This document shows positions 24,823 to 34,200 of a stretch of 64,000 bases of DNA, piece by piece. The notes beneath the pieces were generated by a model. That model was not told where the DNA came from. It saw nothing but the letters and a program-made list of their open reading frames with translations, and did no database searches. The DNA is from Actinophytocola xanthii (GTDB lineage Bacteria > Actinomycetota > Actinomycetes > Mycobacteriales > Pseudonocardiaceae). A program made the position numbers and the translations under genes. Position 1 is the stretch's first letter. Every line of letters begins with the position of its first letter. Location: positions 1 through 64,000 of the forward strand of contig NZ_MSIE01000001.1 in NCBI RefSeq assembly GCF_001921205.1, read 5' to 3'.

Positions 24823-27189
24823 GTGCTGGCGACTCTGGCCAGGTGGTGTGGACGACACCGCGGACTCGTGGTCGTGCTGTGGCTGGTGGGGACGGCCCTG
24901 CTGCTCGTGGGCTCGAGGATGGTCGGCGCGGACACCGCGGACGACATCTCGGTCCCGGGCAGCGACAGCGCGGCGGCCAACGAGCAGCTGGGCGCCGTGG
25001 GCCGGCCGGGCGGGGCACCCTCGGAGCTGGTCCTGCACGGCCGCTCGCTCGACGATCCCGCCGTCGCCAGGGCGCTGCGTGAGACAGTCGCGGCGATCTC
25101 CGCGGTTCCCGGCGTCGGCACGGTGCCCGAGCCCGTCCAACCCAACCCCGACCGGACCGCGGCACGGCTGACCGTCCCGCTGGAGGAGGGCGAGCGCGCC
25201 GACAAGCGGCTGGCCCGCGAGGTCCTGGACGCCGCCGCTCCGGCCGAGGACGCCGGTCTGGAGGTCGCGCTGGGCGGGGCGCTCGGCCGGCAGCTGTCCG
25301 CGGTGGACTCCCGGACGAGTGAGATCATCGGGATCGTCGCGGCGCTGCTGGTGCTGCTGCTCGCGTTCGGCTCGGCCGTCGCCGCCATGCTGCCGGTGGC
25401 CACCGCGCTCGTGGTGGTGGTCGGTGGGCTGGCCGGGCTGCAGGTCCTCGCCAGCGCGGTGGACATCCCCGACGTCGCGCCGACCCTCGCTGCCATGATC
25501 GGGCTGGGCGTCGGGGTGGACTACACCCTGTTCCTGGTCAACCGGCAGCGGCGGCTGCTGGCCGCTGGCATGTCCCCGGAGCAGGCGGTGCCCCGCTCCT
25601 GCGCCACGGCCGGGGCGGCCGTCGTCTTCGCCGGCGCGAGCGTGGTCGTGGCGATCTCCGGGTTGATGATCACCGGGGTGGACCTGGTCTCCTGGCTGGG
25701 CTGGAGCAGCGCGCTGCTCGTGGTCGGTGCGGTGCTCTCGGCGGTCACGCTGGCGCCGGCCATGCTCGCGCTCGCCGGCCGGCGGCTGAACCGGGGGCGG
25801 GCCGCGGCCGCCACCGACGCCGACCTCGACCGCGGCGGCTGGGGGCGCTTCGCCGGCCGGGTCACCCGTCGCCCGGCGACCGTCGCGCTCGGCAGCGCGC
25901 TGCTGCTGCTCCTGCTGGGTGCGCCCACCCTGACCCTGGACCTCGGCCAGTCCGACGCGGGCGACCGCAGCCCGGACCACCAGCTGCACCGGTTCTATGA
26001 CGCCCTCTCCACCGGCTGGGGCCCGGGCGAGAACGGTCCGCTGTCGGTTGTGGTGCCCGACGCCGAGCGGGCCGCACCCGTGGCGGCCGCGATCGGCTCG
26101 ACCGAGGGCGTCGCGTCGGTCGGCCCGCCGAGGGAGCTGGGGTCGGGCGCGGTGTCGCTGCGGGTGGTGCCGACCACGGCCCCGTCGGACCCGGCCACCA
26201 CCAATCTGGTCCACCGGCTGCGGACCGAGGTTCTGCCCGAGGTGGGCCCGGCGCACGTCGGGGGTGCGACGGCCACCCGGATCGACCTCGCCGAGCGGAT
26301 CACCGCGCGGCTGCCCTGGCTCGTGCTCACCGTCGTCGGCGTCGCCTGCCTGTTGCTGCTGCTGGCCTTCCGGTCGATCCTGCTGCCGCTCAAGGCCGCG
26401 CTGATGAACCTGGTGTCGGTGTGCGCGGCCTACGGCGTGGTGACGGCGGTGTTCCAGTGGGGCTGGGGAGCGTCGCTGCTCGGCCTGGACGGACCGATGC
26501 CGATCGACAGCTACGTGCCGATGGTGCTGTTCGCCGTCCTGTTCGGACTGTCCATGGACTACGAGGTCTTCCTGCTGTCCGCGGTCCGCGAGCACTGGCG
26601 GCGCGACGGTGACAACGACGCCGCCGTACGCCGGGGCGTGGCCGAGACCGGTGGCGTGATCACCTCGGCGGCCCTGATCATGGTCTGCGTCTTCGCGAGC
26701 TTCGTGCTCGTGGGTGAGCCCCAGGTGAAGGTGTTCGGCGTCGGCCTGGCCACCGCGATCATCGTCGACGCGACGATCGTGCGCTGCCTGCTGGTCCCGG
26801 CGACGATGGTCCTGCTCGGCCGGTGGAACTGGTGGCTCCCCCGCTGGCTCGACCGCCTGCTGCCCCGCGTCCTGGACCACGGCGAACACGATGCTGACGA
26901 CGCGGGCGGCTCAGATGGTGATCACGACCTTGCCGAACGCTCGGCGCGAGGCGTAGTGGCGGTAGGCGGCGGGGGCGTCGTCGAACGTGAACACGCGGTC
27001 GATGACCGGGCGCAGCCGGTTGACCTCGACGGCGCGGTTCATCGCCAGGAACTGGGCCCGGCTGCCGACGGCGACGGCCCGCACGGTGGCACCCGAGGAG
27101 AACAGCACGCGGGGATCGATGGGCGGCGCGGCACCGGAGACGAAGCCCACGCAGGCGACGTGTCCCGCGGTTCGCACCGCGCGGAGTGA
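24823..27189 (+). CDS. MMPL/RND-type transporter with an abnormal C-terminal tail
   Basis: 788 residues. Two repeats, each a membrane helix, an extracytoplasmic loop and five more helices. Family motifs are GLGVGVDYTLFLVNR in repeat 1 and FGLSMDYEVFLLSAVREH in repeat 2. MMPL proteins export lipids or small molecules using the proton gradient. The GTG at 24823 has AGGAAGG 8 bases upstream. The normal end of the family is reached near residue 686 (WLDRLLPRVLDHG), but the frame stays open for about 100 more residues into the antisense of the pseudogene at 26911. This tail is Asp/Gly/His-rich and unlike the family, so the original stop was probably lost. Confidence 0.9.
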   Translation: MLATLARWCGRHRGLVVVLWLVGTALLLVGSRMVGADTADDISVPGSDSAAANEQLGAVGRPGGAPSELVLHGRSLDDPAVARALRETVAAISAVPGVGTVPEPVQPNPDRTAARLTVPLEEGERADKRLAREVLDAAAPAEDAGLEVALGGALGRQLSAVDSRTSEIIGIVAALLVLLLAFGSAVAAMLPVATALVVVVGGLAGLQVLASAVDIPDVAPTLAAMIGLGVGVDYTLFLVNRQRRLLAAGMSPEQAVPRSCATAGAAVVFAGASVVVAISGLMITGVDLVSWLGWSSALLVVGAVLSAVTLAPAMLALAGRRLNRGRAAAATDADLDRGGWGRFAGRVTRRPATVALGSALLLLLLGAPTLTLDLGQSDAGDRSPDHQLHRFYDALSTGWGPGENGPLSVVVPDAERAAPVAAAIGSTEGVASVGPPRELGSGAVSLRVVPTTAPSDPATTNLVHRLRTEVLPEVGPAHVGGATATRIDLAERITARLPWLVLTVVGVACLLLLLAFRSILLPLKAALMNLVSVCAAYGVVTAVFQWGWGASLLGLDGPMPIDSYVPMVLFAVLFGLSMDYEVFLLSAVREHWRRDGDNDAAVRRGVAETGGVITSAALIMVCVFASFVLVGEPQVKVFGVGLATAIIVDATIVRCLLVPATMVLLGRWNWWLPRWLDRLLPRVLDHGEHDADDAGGSDGDHDLAERSARGVVAVGGGGVVEREHAVDDRAQPVDLDGAVHRQELGPAADGDGPHGGTRGEQHAGIDGRRGTGDEAHAGDVSRGSHRAE

Positions 27190-27653
27190 CTCCTCGAGCA
27201 GGCCGGCGACGTCGACGACGCGGTCGGCGCCCCGGCCGCCGGTGAGCTCCCGGACCTCCTGGGACCAGTCGGGCGTGGCGCGGTAGTCGACGACCTCGTC
27301 GGCACCGAGCTCGGCCAGGCGGGCGGCCTTCGCCGCGCTGCTCGTCGTGGCGATCACCCGCGCCCCGAGAACCTTGGCGAACGCCAGCGCGAACAGCGAC
27401 ACCCCACCCGACCCCTGCACGACGACGGTCTGCCCGGGACGGAGCCCGGCGCCGTCGCCGGTGAGCGCGTTCCAGGCGGTGACCGCCGCGCAGGGGGAGC
27501 GTCGCCGCCTCGGCGAAGGAGAGGTGGCCGGGAACCGGGACGAGGGCGTGCTCGTCGAGCAGGGCGAGCTCGGTGAGCATGCCGTCAGGGAACCGGGTCC
27601 TCGTGCTCGCGGATCTCCAGCCCGCCGGTGCCGGTGAGGTGGTAGCTGCGCAT
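26911..27653 (-). pseudogene. Broken medium-chain dehydrogenase/reductase (quinone reductase-like)
   Basis: The intact C-terminal two thirds carries the NADPH fold (QTVVVQGSGGVSLFALAFAK) and ends AFGKVVITI. Upstream there are two lesions. A run of five G at 27493-27497 has one base too many, moving the frame between FAEAATLP and CAAVTAWNAL. Further upstream the N-terminus starting at 27653 (MRSYHLTGTGGLEI) hits a stop after 22 codons and resumes at about residue 85 of a normal protein (DGMLTELALLDEHALVPVP), so roughly 60-75 codons are missing. The gene starts 2 bases after the SnoaL-like gene, with which it formed an operon. A sequencing error could explain the G run but not the deletion. Confidence 0.82.
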
Positions 27654-27655
27654 GC

Positions 27656-28051
27656 TCAGCCGCCCACTCGCTCGGCGGCCAGCGGCACCTCGCCGGCGGT
27701 CTTGCTGTAGCCGAGGGCCTCCACGACCAGGCCGTCACGCACCTGCATCAGGTTCACCCCGCGTACCGAGTCGGTCGGCCCGTCGCCGAAGTGGTACCGC
27801 CAGCGAATCGTCGCGCGGTCACCGGCGACCACGACCTCCTCCGGCTCGAACCGGGTCGTGCGGTCCTCGGCGAGCGCGCGCCAGAACGCCAGGCAGGCCT
27901 CGCGTCCGACGTAGCGGGCGCCGTCCGGAGCCGGTTGGACGGCCTCCATCACGCAGTCCGCACCGACCAGGTCGAGCAGCGCGTCGGCGTCGTGGCCGGT
28001 GAAGGCGTGGTTGAAGCGGGCGATGACGTCGGCGGTGGAGCGGGGAGCCAT
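27656..28051 (-). CDS. SnoaL-like (NTF2-fold) protein
   Basis: 131 residues with the NTF2-like pattern: VIARFNHAFTGHDADALLDL, CVMEAVQPAPDG and FWRALAEDRTTRFEPEEVVV. Such proteins act as isomerases, hydrolases or carrier-like binding proteins; the substrate is unknown. I chose the ATG at 28051 because GGAGG lies 5 bases before it; an ATG at 28063 would also read in frame. It is divergent from the TetR gene at 28136 and shares the operator-like region between them. Confidence 0.82.
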   Translation of the reverse strand: MAPRSTADVIARFNHAFTGHDADALLDLVGADCVMEAVQPAPDGARYVGREACLAFWRALAEDRTTRFEPEEVVVAGDRATIRWRYHFGDGPTDSVRGVNLMQVRDGLVVEALGYSKTAGEVPLAAERVGG

Positions 28052-28068
28052 GAGCGCCTCCATGAATA

Positions 28069-28109
28069 GACCGGTCGATCTACTGGACCATATCGACCGG
28101 TTGATCTAC
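28069..28109. promoter_or_regulatory. Tandem operator-like repeats between SnoaL-like gene and tetR
   Basis: Two copies of GACCGGTYGATCTAC in direct orientation at 28069-28083 and 28095-28109, 26 bases apart, differing in one base. Each contains the palindromic core ACCGGT. They fill the gap between the divergent SnoaL-like and TetR genes, the usual site for a TetR operator. Confidence 0.65.
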
Positions 28110-28135
28110 CCGTCAACCAGTGGGAGGCTGGGTCG

Positions 28136-28711
28136 GTGACCTCCCGTGCCACGACCGCCGGCCCGCGCGAGCGCCTGCTGGAGGCGGCCAAGCGGCTGAC
28201 CTACACCCGGGGCGTCGGCGTGGGTATCGACGCCCTGCTGAGCGCCTCGAACGTGGCGCGGCGGTCGCTGTACGAGCACTTCGGCGGCAAGGACGGCCTC
28301 ATCGCCGAGGTACTCCGGCTCGCCGCGGAGGAGGACGAGGCCACCTACCGGCGGACGATGCGGGCCGCGGGCGGGAACCCGCGAGACCGGCTGCTGGCGG
28401 TGTTCGACGCACTGGCCAAGGTCGTGGCCCGGCCGGATTTCCGGGGCTGCCGCTATCTCGCCGCCGACCTCGCCCTGGCCGATCCGGACCATCCCGGCCA
28501 CGCCGTGACCCGCGAGTACCGCCAGCGCGTGCACCACCTGCTCGAGCGGGAGCTGGCCGCGCTCGGCCACCCCCGGCCGGACCTCGCCGCGGACCAGCTC
28601 CTCCTGCTCATCGACGGCACGCTGGCGGCCGGAGCGACCAGGCCCGACTCGCGCCCCGCGGCGTCGGCCCGCCTGCTCGCGGAACAGATCCTCGACGCGG
28701 GCGCGGCCTGA
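28136..28711 (+). CDS. TetR-family transcriptional regulator
   Basis: 191 residues. Helix-turn-helix at about 28-55 (VGIDALLSASNVARRSLYEH FGGKDGL split over two helices), preceded by PRERLLEAAKRL. The C-terminal ligand domain has CRYLAADLALADP. GTG start with GGGAGG 8 bases upstream. It probably represses the divergent SnoaL-like/oxidoreductase operon through the repeats at 28069-28109. With the oxidoreductase broken, the locus may no longer be useful. Confidence 0.9.
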   Translation: MTSRATTAGPRERLLEAAKRLTYTRGVGVGIDALLSASNVARRSLYEHFGGKDGLIAEVLRLAAEEDEATYRRTMRAAGGNPRDRLLAVFDALAKVVARPDFRGCRYLAADLALADPDHPGHAVTREYRQRVHHLLERELAALGHPRPDLAADQLLLLIDGTLAAGATRPDSRPAASARLLAEQILDAGAA

Positions 28712-28722
28712 TCTCCACCGCC

Positions 28723-29421
28723 TCAGGCCGGGGACTGTGCGGCCACGATGCGATCCAGCCACTCCCCCAGCAGGCCGCGTTCGCGCTCGGTCAGCGCGGT
28801 GGTCCCCGGTAACGCGGCCCGCAGCGCGAGGGCGTGCGCGACCGGGCCGTCGGCCGCGGTGTCCCGGTAGGACTCGGTGGTCACGGTGGCGATGATCGAG
28901 TCGCGGGCGATCGCGGACAGGGCGAGGTCGCGTCGGTCGACGGGTTGCGCGATCAGCATGAGCGTCGTGCCCAGGCCGGCGGCGTGGACCAGGTTCGCGG
29001 CGCGGTCCTCGCCGATCCGGAGCCGGCCGGCCTCGGCGACGCGCCGGATCAGGCCGGCGAGGATGGCGGCCGCCTCCCGGGCGGCGGGCGGCTCGGTACC
29101 GGGGCGCTGGTCGCCGTAGATCAACGTGTAGAACGCGGGGTTCGCCAGCCCGAAGTCGACGTGCAGGTCCCACCCGCGGCGCAGGTCGGCGACCGGGTCG
29201 TCGGTGACCGGGTTGGCCGCCTTGCTGCGCAGGTAGGTGGCCATCCCGTAGGCGCCGACGGCGTCCAGCAACCCCTGCTTGTCACCGAAGATCCGGTAGA
29301 TCGTCGGGGCCTGCACCCCTGCCGCCGCGCTGACCGCGCGGGTCGAGACGGCGTCGCGGCCCCCCTCGGTGAGCAGGGTGGCGGCCGCCTCGATGATCCG
29401 GTCCCGGTTGTTCCGCTCCAC
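28723..29421 (-). CDS. TetR-family transcriptional regulator
   Basis: 232 residues. Helix-turn-helix at about 25-50 (VSTRAVSAAAGVQAPTIYRI) and a C-terminal domain with NPAFYTLIYGDQRP. GTG start. A 16-base imperfect palindrome lies 11 bases upstream (29432-29447), suggesting self-repression. It is convergent with the TetR gene at 28136; no obvious regulated partner lies beside it. Confidence 0.9.
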   Translation of the reverse strand: MERNNRDRIIEAAATLLTEGGRDAVSTRAVSAAAGVQAPTIYRIFGDKQGLLDAVGAYGMATYLRSKAANPVTDDPVADLRRGWDLHVDFGLANPAFYTLIYGDQRPGTEPPAAREAAAILAGLIRRVAEAGRLRIGEDRAANLVHAAGLGTTLMLIAQPVDRRDLALSAIARDSIIATVTTESYRDTAADGPVAHALALRAALPGTTALTERERGLLGEWLDRIVAAQSPA

Positions 29422-29431
29422 CTATCGACGG

Positions 29432-29447
29432 TAACACCAAGGCGTTA
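29432..29447. promoter_or_regulatory. Palindromic operator-like site upstream of tetR
   Basis: TAACACCAAGGCGTTA: inner arms AAC-CC and GG-GTT pair, with one mismatched pair and a 2-base centre. It sits between the tetR start at 29421 and the end of the amphi-Trp gene, so it would overlap the tetR promoter. Confidence 0.55.
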
Positions 29448-29460
29448 GCGCTCTCCGGAA

Positions 29461-29724
29461 TCAGACCACGCGCTCCTCGTCGTCGGTGTCGGCGTCGCTG
29501 TGCTCGGCGAGGCTCCAGGAGAGCTGGAACTCGATCTCCTCCTGGTCCTCGTCACGCTCGTGCTCGATGGAGAACCGGGCGCGCGCCGGTACGCGGATGC
29601 GCTCGCCGGCGATCTGGATCCGGAACGGAGTCTCGGTCTCCAGGGCGTCGGCCAGCCGGCGCAGCTTGGCGACAACGTCCGCGGTGGAGTAGATGCGCTC
29701 GACGTCCCTCGGTGCGCTGCTCAC
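29461..29724 (-). CDS. Amphi-Trp domain protein
   Basis: 87 residues. Matches the small amphi-Trp domain family: ADVVAKLRRLADALETETPF, beta strands IQIAGERIRVPARARF, and an acidic segment leading to IEFQLSW. GTG start with CGGAG 7 bases upstream. The family is of unknown function and frequent in archaea and actinobacteria. It diverges from the whiB-like gene. Confidence 0.8.
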   Translation of the reverse strand: MSSAPRDVERIYSTADVVAKLRRLADALETETPFRIQIAGERIRVPARARFSIEHERDEDQEEIEFQLSWSLAEHSDADTDDEERVV

Positions 29725-29800
29725 TGTGTTCTCCGATCTCTCGTGAGGAATTCCGGCGCCACATTGAACCGCGTCGCACCGACGGCGCCCCCGGAAGGCT

Positions 29801-29826
29801 GGAATACGCGCGCGCTCGAGCGTGTT
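29801..29826 (+). promoter_or_regulatory. SigR/SigH-type promoter upstream of the whiB-like gene
   Basis: GGAAT (29801-29805), exactly 18 bases, GTT (29824-29826): a full match to the GGAAT-N18-GTT consensus of the oxidative-stress sigma factor SigR (SigH in mycobacteria). It would give a leader of about 115 bases before the whiB-like ATG. Confidence 0.6.
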
Positions 29827-29947
29827 GACCCGTACGCTTGATCTGTGCCTCCGGTGTCCGAGGCGCATCCCCGACAACCCACCCAGGTGTTCCGCCGGTT
29901 CCGCGCGCCCGGCGAACGCGACACGCCATGAACGGAGGCGGCACGAC

Positions 29948-30205
29948 ATGAGCAAGATGATCGACGACTGGCGGTACCACGCCGCCTGCCGGGACGCCGA
30001 TCCCGAGCTGTTCTTCCCGGTGTCCGAGATCGGACCCGGTGCACGCCAGGCGGAGCAGGCCAAGGCGACCTGCGCCGGCTGCCCGGTACGCGAGCGCTGC
30101 CTCACCTTCGCCGTCGACAACGGCCTGGACCACGGGGTGTTCGGCGGCACCACCGAGCGGGAGCGGCGCGAGCTCGTTCGCCGCTCGCGCCACCGCGCGG
30201 CCTGA
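29948..30205 (+). CDS. WhiB-like iron-sulphur regulator
   Basis: 85 residues. The four cluster-binding Cys are at 14, 42, 45 and 51 (HAACRD, CAGCPVREC-like spacing), followed by the DHGVFGGTT turn at 61-69 and a basic tail RRSRHRAA. WhiB-like proteins bind a 4Fe-4S cluster and the primary sigma factor to alter transcription. No AT-hook is present, so it is not the WhiB7 type; it resembles the short WhiB1-like class. The SigR-type promoter upstream fits redox control. Confidence 0.93.
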   Translation: MSKMIDDWRYHAACRDADPELFFPVSEIGPGARQAEQAKATCAGCPVRERCLTFAVDNGLDHGVFGGTTERERRELVRRSRHRAA

Positions 30206-30326
30206 CGGTCCGTTACCGGTTCCCGGCGGAAGGTTCCGCTTACCCGGCGCGGCTCGATTCCCGACGATGGTCGGCGAGGACAGCCGAACGAGGCGACACC
30301 GCCTCACCCGAGCCGGGAGGAAATCC

Positions 30327-30710
30327 ATGGGTCCACTCCAGCAGGAGCAGTCCCCACCGCGCCGGGTACGGCGCGGCACGGTGGCCTCGCTCGCGATCGT
30401 CGCCGCGGTGCTGGCCGCAGCGGCGGGTCTGTTCGTCACGCTGGTCGTGACGGAACGGGCCGACACCGCCGAGGTGAACGAGCGGACCGCCGGCGTCGAG
30501 CGCGAGCTCGACGCCGAGCGGGACCGCATCGCCACCAACGAGTCCGATGTGGACGCCCTGGACGCGGAGCGGTCGGCGCTGGAGAGCACCAAGCTGGAGC
30601 TCACGGCGTGCGCCGACCCGGCCAAGGCATCGGTCGTGGCCGCCGAGAGCGGCGACGACGCCGGCCTCGACACGGCCATCCAGCAGATGCTCGTCCACTG
30701 CGGGAGGTGA
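30327..30710 (+). CDS. Membrane-anchored coiled-coil protein, paralogue A
   Basis: 127 residues. Cytoplasmic Arg-rich N-terminus, one membrane helix (about 21-42), then a coiled coil (about 50-90) and a short domain containing LELTAC and ending LVHCGR. GGGAGG sits 6 bases before the ATG. It shares layout and the two Cys contexts with the next protein (ALTAC and FAECR), 5 bases downstream. The C-terminal part should lie outside the membrane, where the two Cys could pair. Function unknown; context suggests a partner of the kinase at 31227. Confidence 0.8.
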   Translation: MGPLQQEQSPPRRVRRGTVASLAIVAAVLAAAAGLFVTLVVTERADTAEVNERTAGVERELDAERDRIATNESDVDALDAERSALESTKLELTACADPAKASVVAAESGDDAGLDTAIQQMLVHCGR

Positions 30711-30715
30711 CCCCG

Positions 30716-31183
30716 ATGACCGACACGCAGAGCCAGGAAACCGTTCGCTACAACGGGTTCCCCTCCCTCGCCGGCCCTGCCCGGGAGAACCCGCCCACCC
30801 CGCCGCGGCCAGAACCGCGACCGCTGTCGTTCGCGCCGCCGTCGGGGCCGCGCCGGAGGACCGCCGTCGTGCTGGCCGTGCTGACGGCGGTGCTGCTCGT
30901 CGGTGCGGGGGTGGCCGCGGGTCTCTACGTCGGTGCCGCCGACGACCGCGCCGTCGCCGAGGAACGGCTGGCCCAGCGCCAGGCCGACCTCGCCGAGGTC
31001 CGCGACCGGGTCGCCAGCAGCGACGACCAGCGGGAACGGGCCGAGCAGGCGAAAACCGCGCTGGAGAACGAGAACGCGGCCCTGACCGCGTGCGTCGAGG
31101 CGGTGCAGCACTACCTGTGGGACGAGCCCGTCGGCGCGGCTCTGACCACGGCGCTGAATACTCTGTTCGCGGAATGCCGGTGA
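30716..31183 (+). CDS. Membrane-anchored coiled-coil protein, paralogue B
   Basis: 155 residues. Pro-rich cytoplasmic N-terminus (about 1-47), one membrane helix (about 49-70), coiled coil (about 75-115) and a C-terminal domain with NAALTACVEAV and the end TLFAECR. Related to the protein just upstream. It lies 43 bases ahead of the kinase-STAND-WD40 gene on the same strand, so the three genes probably form one unit. No known family recognised. Confidence 0.8.
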   Translation: MTDTQSQETVRYNGFPSLAGPARENPPTPPRPEPRPLSFAPPSGPRRRTAVVLAVLTAVLLVGAGVAAGLYVGAADDRAVAEERLAQRQADLAEVRDRVASSDDQRERAEQAKTALENENAALTACVEAVQHYLWDEPVGAALTTALNTLFAECR

Positions 31184-31226
31184 TCCGGCGCCCCGTAGGC
31201 TGAGCCCGGACGACCGGGAGGTCAGC

Positions 31227-34200
31227 ATGGTTGACGCGGTGCCGGAGCTGGGGGCGCCCGAGATGTTCGGGCCGTACCGGCTCGACGGGGTGCTGGGCCG
31301 CGGCGGAATGGGTGAGGTCTACCGCGCGTACGACACGGTGCACCGGCGGACCGTCGCCCTGAAACGGTTGCCGGGCTTCGCGAGCGAGGAGTTCCGGGCC
31401 CGGTTCCGGCGCGAGTCGCGGATCGTCGGCGAGCTGCGCCACCCACACGTGGTGCCGATCAACGACCACGGCGAGATCGACGGCCTGCTGTACCTGGACA
31501 TGCGGCTGGTCGACGGTCCCGACCTCAGGCGGCTGCTGGCCGACGGACCGCTCGAGCCGGCGCGCGCGGTCGGGATCCTCACCCAGGTCGCCTCCGCGCT
31601 CGACGCCGCCCACGCGCGCGGGGTGCTGCACCGCGACGTCAAGCCGGCCAACGTCCTGCTGGACTCCTCGGGCACCGCGTACCTGGCCGACTTCGGCATC
31701 GCCCGGTCGCTCGCCGCCGACGTGACCAGGCTGACCGAGACCGGCGACTACATCGGCACCCTCGACTACATGGCGCCCGAACGCCTCGTGCGCTCCGACG
31801 TCGACGCCGCCTCGGACGTGTACTCCCTGGCGTGTGTGCTGTTCCAGTGCCTGACCGGCCGGGTTCCGTTTCCGGCACAGGACTCCGCGAGCAAGCTCGC
31901 CGCGCAGCTCAACGACCCGCCGCCGGCCCCGTCGCTGTTCGACCGCGCCATCCCACCCGCGATGGACCTCGTGGTGGGCACCGGAATGGACAAGGACCCG
32001 CGGCGGCGCTACCCGTCGGCCGGCGAGCTGATGGCCGCCGCGGCGGCCGTCCTCGCCGAGCCACCCACGGCGACGGTGATCCCGCTGCCGGTCGCCGGCG
32101 ACCCGGGGCAGGGCTACTTCGTCCAGCTGCTGGCGACGGCGGTCGGGCGGCCCGACGCCGACGTGACCAGGACCTCGCCCGACCGCTGCCCGTACCCGGG
32201 CCTGCAGAGCTTCGGTGCCGCCGACAGCGGGTGGTTCTTCGGCCGCGCCCAGGCAGTGCGCGACCTGCTGGCCCGGTTGGCCGGGCAGCGCCCCGAGTCC
32301 GGGCCGCTGCTCGTGGTGGGGGCGTCGGGAGCCGGGAAGTCCTCGCTGCTGCACGCGGGCCTGCTGGCCGCGCATGCCCGTGGCGACGCGGAGGCACCGA
32401 GGCTGGCGATGACGCCGGGCGAACGGCCGGTGATGACGCTGGCCGCCCGGCTGGCCGCGCTGACCGGTGCCGACCCCCAGGGCCTGGCGTGGCGGCTGTA
32501 CCAGCGGCCGGCCGTGTTCGGCGAGCTGTGCCGGGCCGCGGCGGCGCGGTCCAGCGCGCCGCTGCTGGTGGCGGTGGACCAGCTGGAGGAGCTGTTCACG
32601 CACTGCGCGGACGCGCGGGAACGGGAGGCGTTCGCGACCGCGCTCGCCAACGCCTGGCCGGCGCGCGTCGTGCTGGCCGTGCGAGCGGACTTCGTCGAGC
32701 ACTGCATCGCGCTCGCCCCGCTCGCCCCGGCACTCGCCGCGCCCTACGTGCTCGGCCCGCTCTCGGCCGGCGAGCTGGTGGAGGTGATCACCGGACCGGC
32801 CGGGGCGGCCGGACTGACCCTGGAGCCCGGGTTGGTCGACCGGCTGATCACCGACGTCGACGCGGGACGCGATCCCGGCGCGTTGCCGCGGCTGGCCCAC
32901 GCCCTGCGGGAGACGTGGCACAACCGGTCGGGCACCGTGCTCACCCTGGCCGGGTACCAGGCCACCGGCGGGGTCGACCGCGCCGTCGCACTGACCGCGG
33001 ACGGCGTGTACATGCGCCTGGACGAGCAGGACCGGCGCGCGCTGCGCACCGCGATGCTGCGCATGGTCACCCTGCTCGACGGGGGCGGGATCGCGCGGCG
33101 CCGGGCCCACCGGGGCGAGCTACCCCCGCGGCTGCTGGAGAACCTGGTCGCCACCCGCCTGGTCACCGTCGACCGCGACCACGTCACCCTCTCCCACGAC
33201 GCCCTGCTCACCGCCTGGCCACGGCTGCGGGAGTGGGTGGCCGAGGACCGACAGGGCCTGCTGGTCCGCCAACGCCTCCGCGAGGCCGCCGCCGGCTGGT
33301 GGGCCGGCGGCCGGGACCGCGGCGACCTCTACCGGGGGGCCCGCCTCGCCGCCGCCCTCGAGTGGTCCGGCGGACGGTCGGACCTGACGCCGGAGGAGTG
33401 GGCCTTCCTCCAGGCGAGCGACCGGGACCGGCGTCGCACCACCCGGCGGCTGCGCACCCTCGTCGCCGCCCTCGCCACCCTGCTCGTCGTCGCGCTCACC
33501 GCCGGCGTCATCGCCGTCATCTCCCGCAACGACGCCCAACACGAACGCGACCAGGCGTTCTCGCGTCAGCTGGCGGCCGAGTCCCTCAGCCAGGCCTCGG
33601 TGGACCCCGTCGGCGCGATGCGCAGCGCACTGCACAGCTGGCGCGCCGGCCAGACGCCGGAGGCGCGGGGTGCGGTGCTGTCCGCGCCGCTGCTCAGCTT
33701 CCCCGCCGAGATCGACGCCGGGGTGGACCGGGTGATCGCCGCCGACGTGAGCCCGGACGGCAGCCTGATCGCGGTGTCCTCGAGCGACGGCAGGGTCGGG
33801 TTGTGGGACGCGGCGGCACGGCGACGGCTCGAGACCGACATCGCCGGCTCCGGCTCGGTGGTGGCCGTCCGCTTCTCCCCGGACGGCACCCTGCTCGCCG
33901 TGTCCTCGTTGGACAGCGACAGCACCGACGCGAGCGGCGTGGTGATCTGGGAGGTGCCGAGCGGGCGGCGGGTGCGCCGGCTCTCCGACGTCAACCCGGC
34001 GTTCGGACCGCTGGCCTGGCGTCCGGACGGGAAGGGCATCGCGGCGACCTCGGTGACCGCGGACAACACGCCCGGCATAGCCGAATGGGACCCGCGGACC
34101 GGCAACCTCATCCGTTGGGTCGCCCCCGGTGGGAACATCGCCACCAGCCTCGCCTACCACCCGCGCGGGGACCGACTGGCGATCGGACGCGCGGATGGGA

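Noticed and set aside
26911-27738. Full-length oxidoreductase reading from 27738
   Set aside because: The first 80 residues of that frame are Pro/Arg-rich out-of-frame sequence; the true N-terminus is in another frame, so it is a pseudogene.
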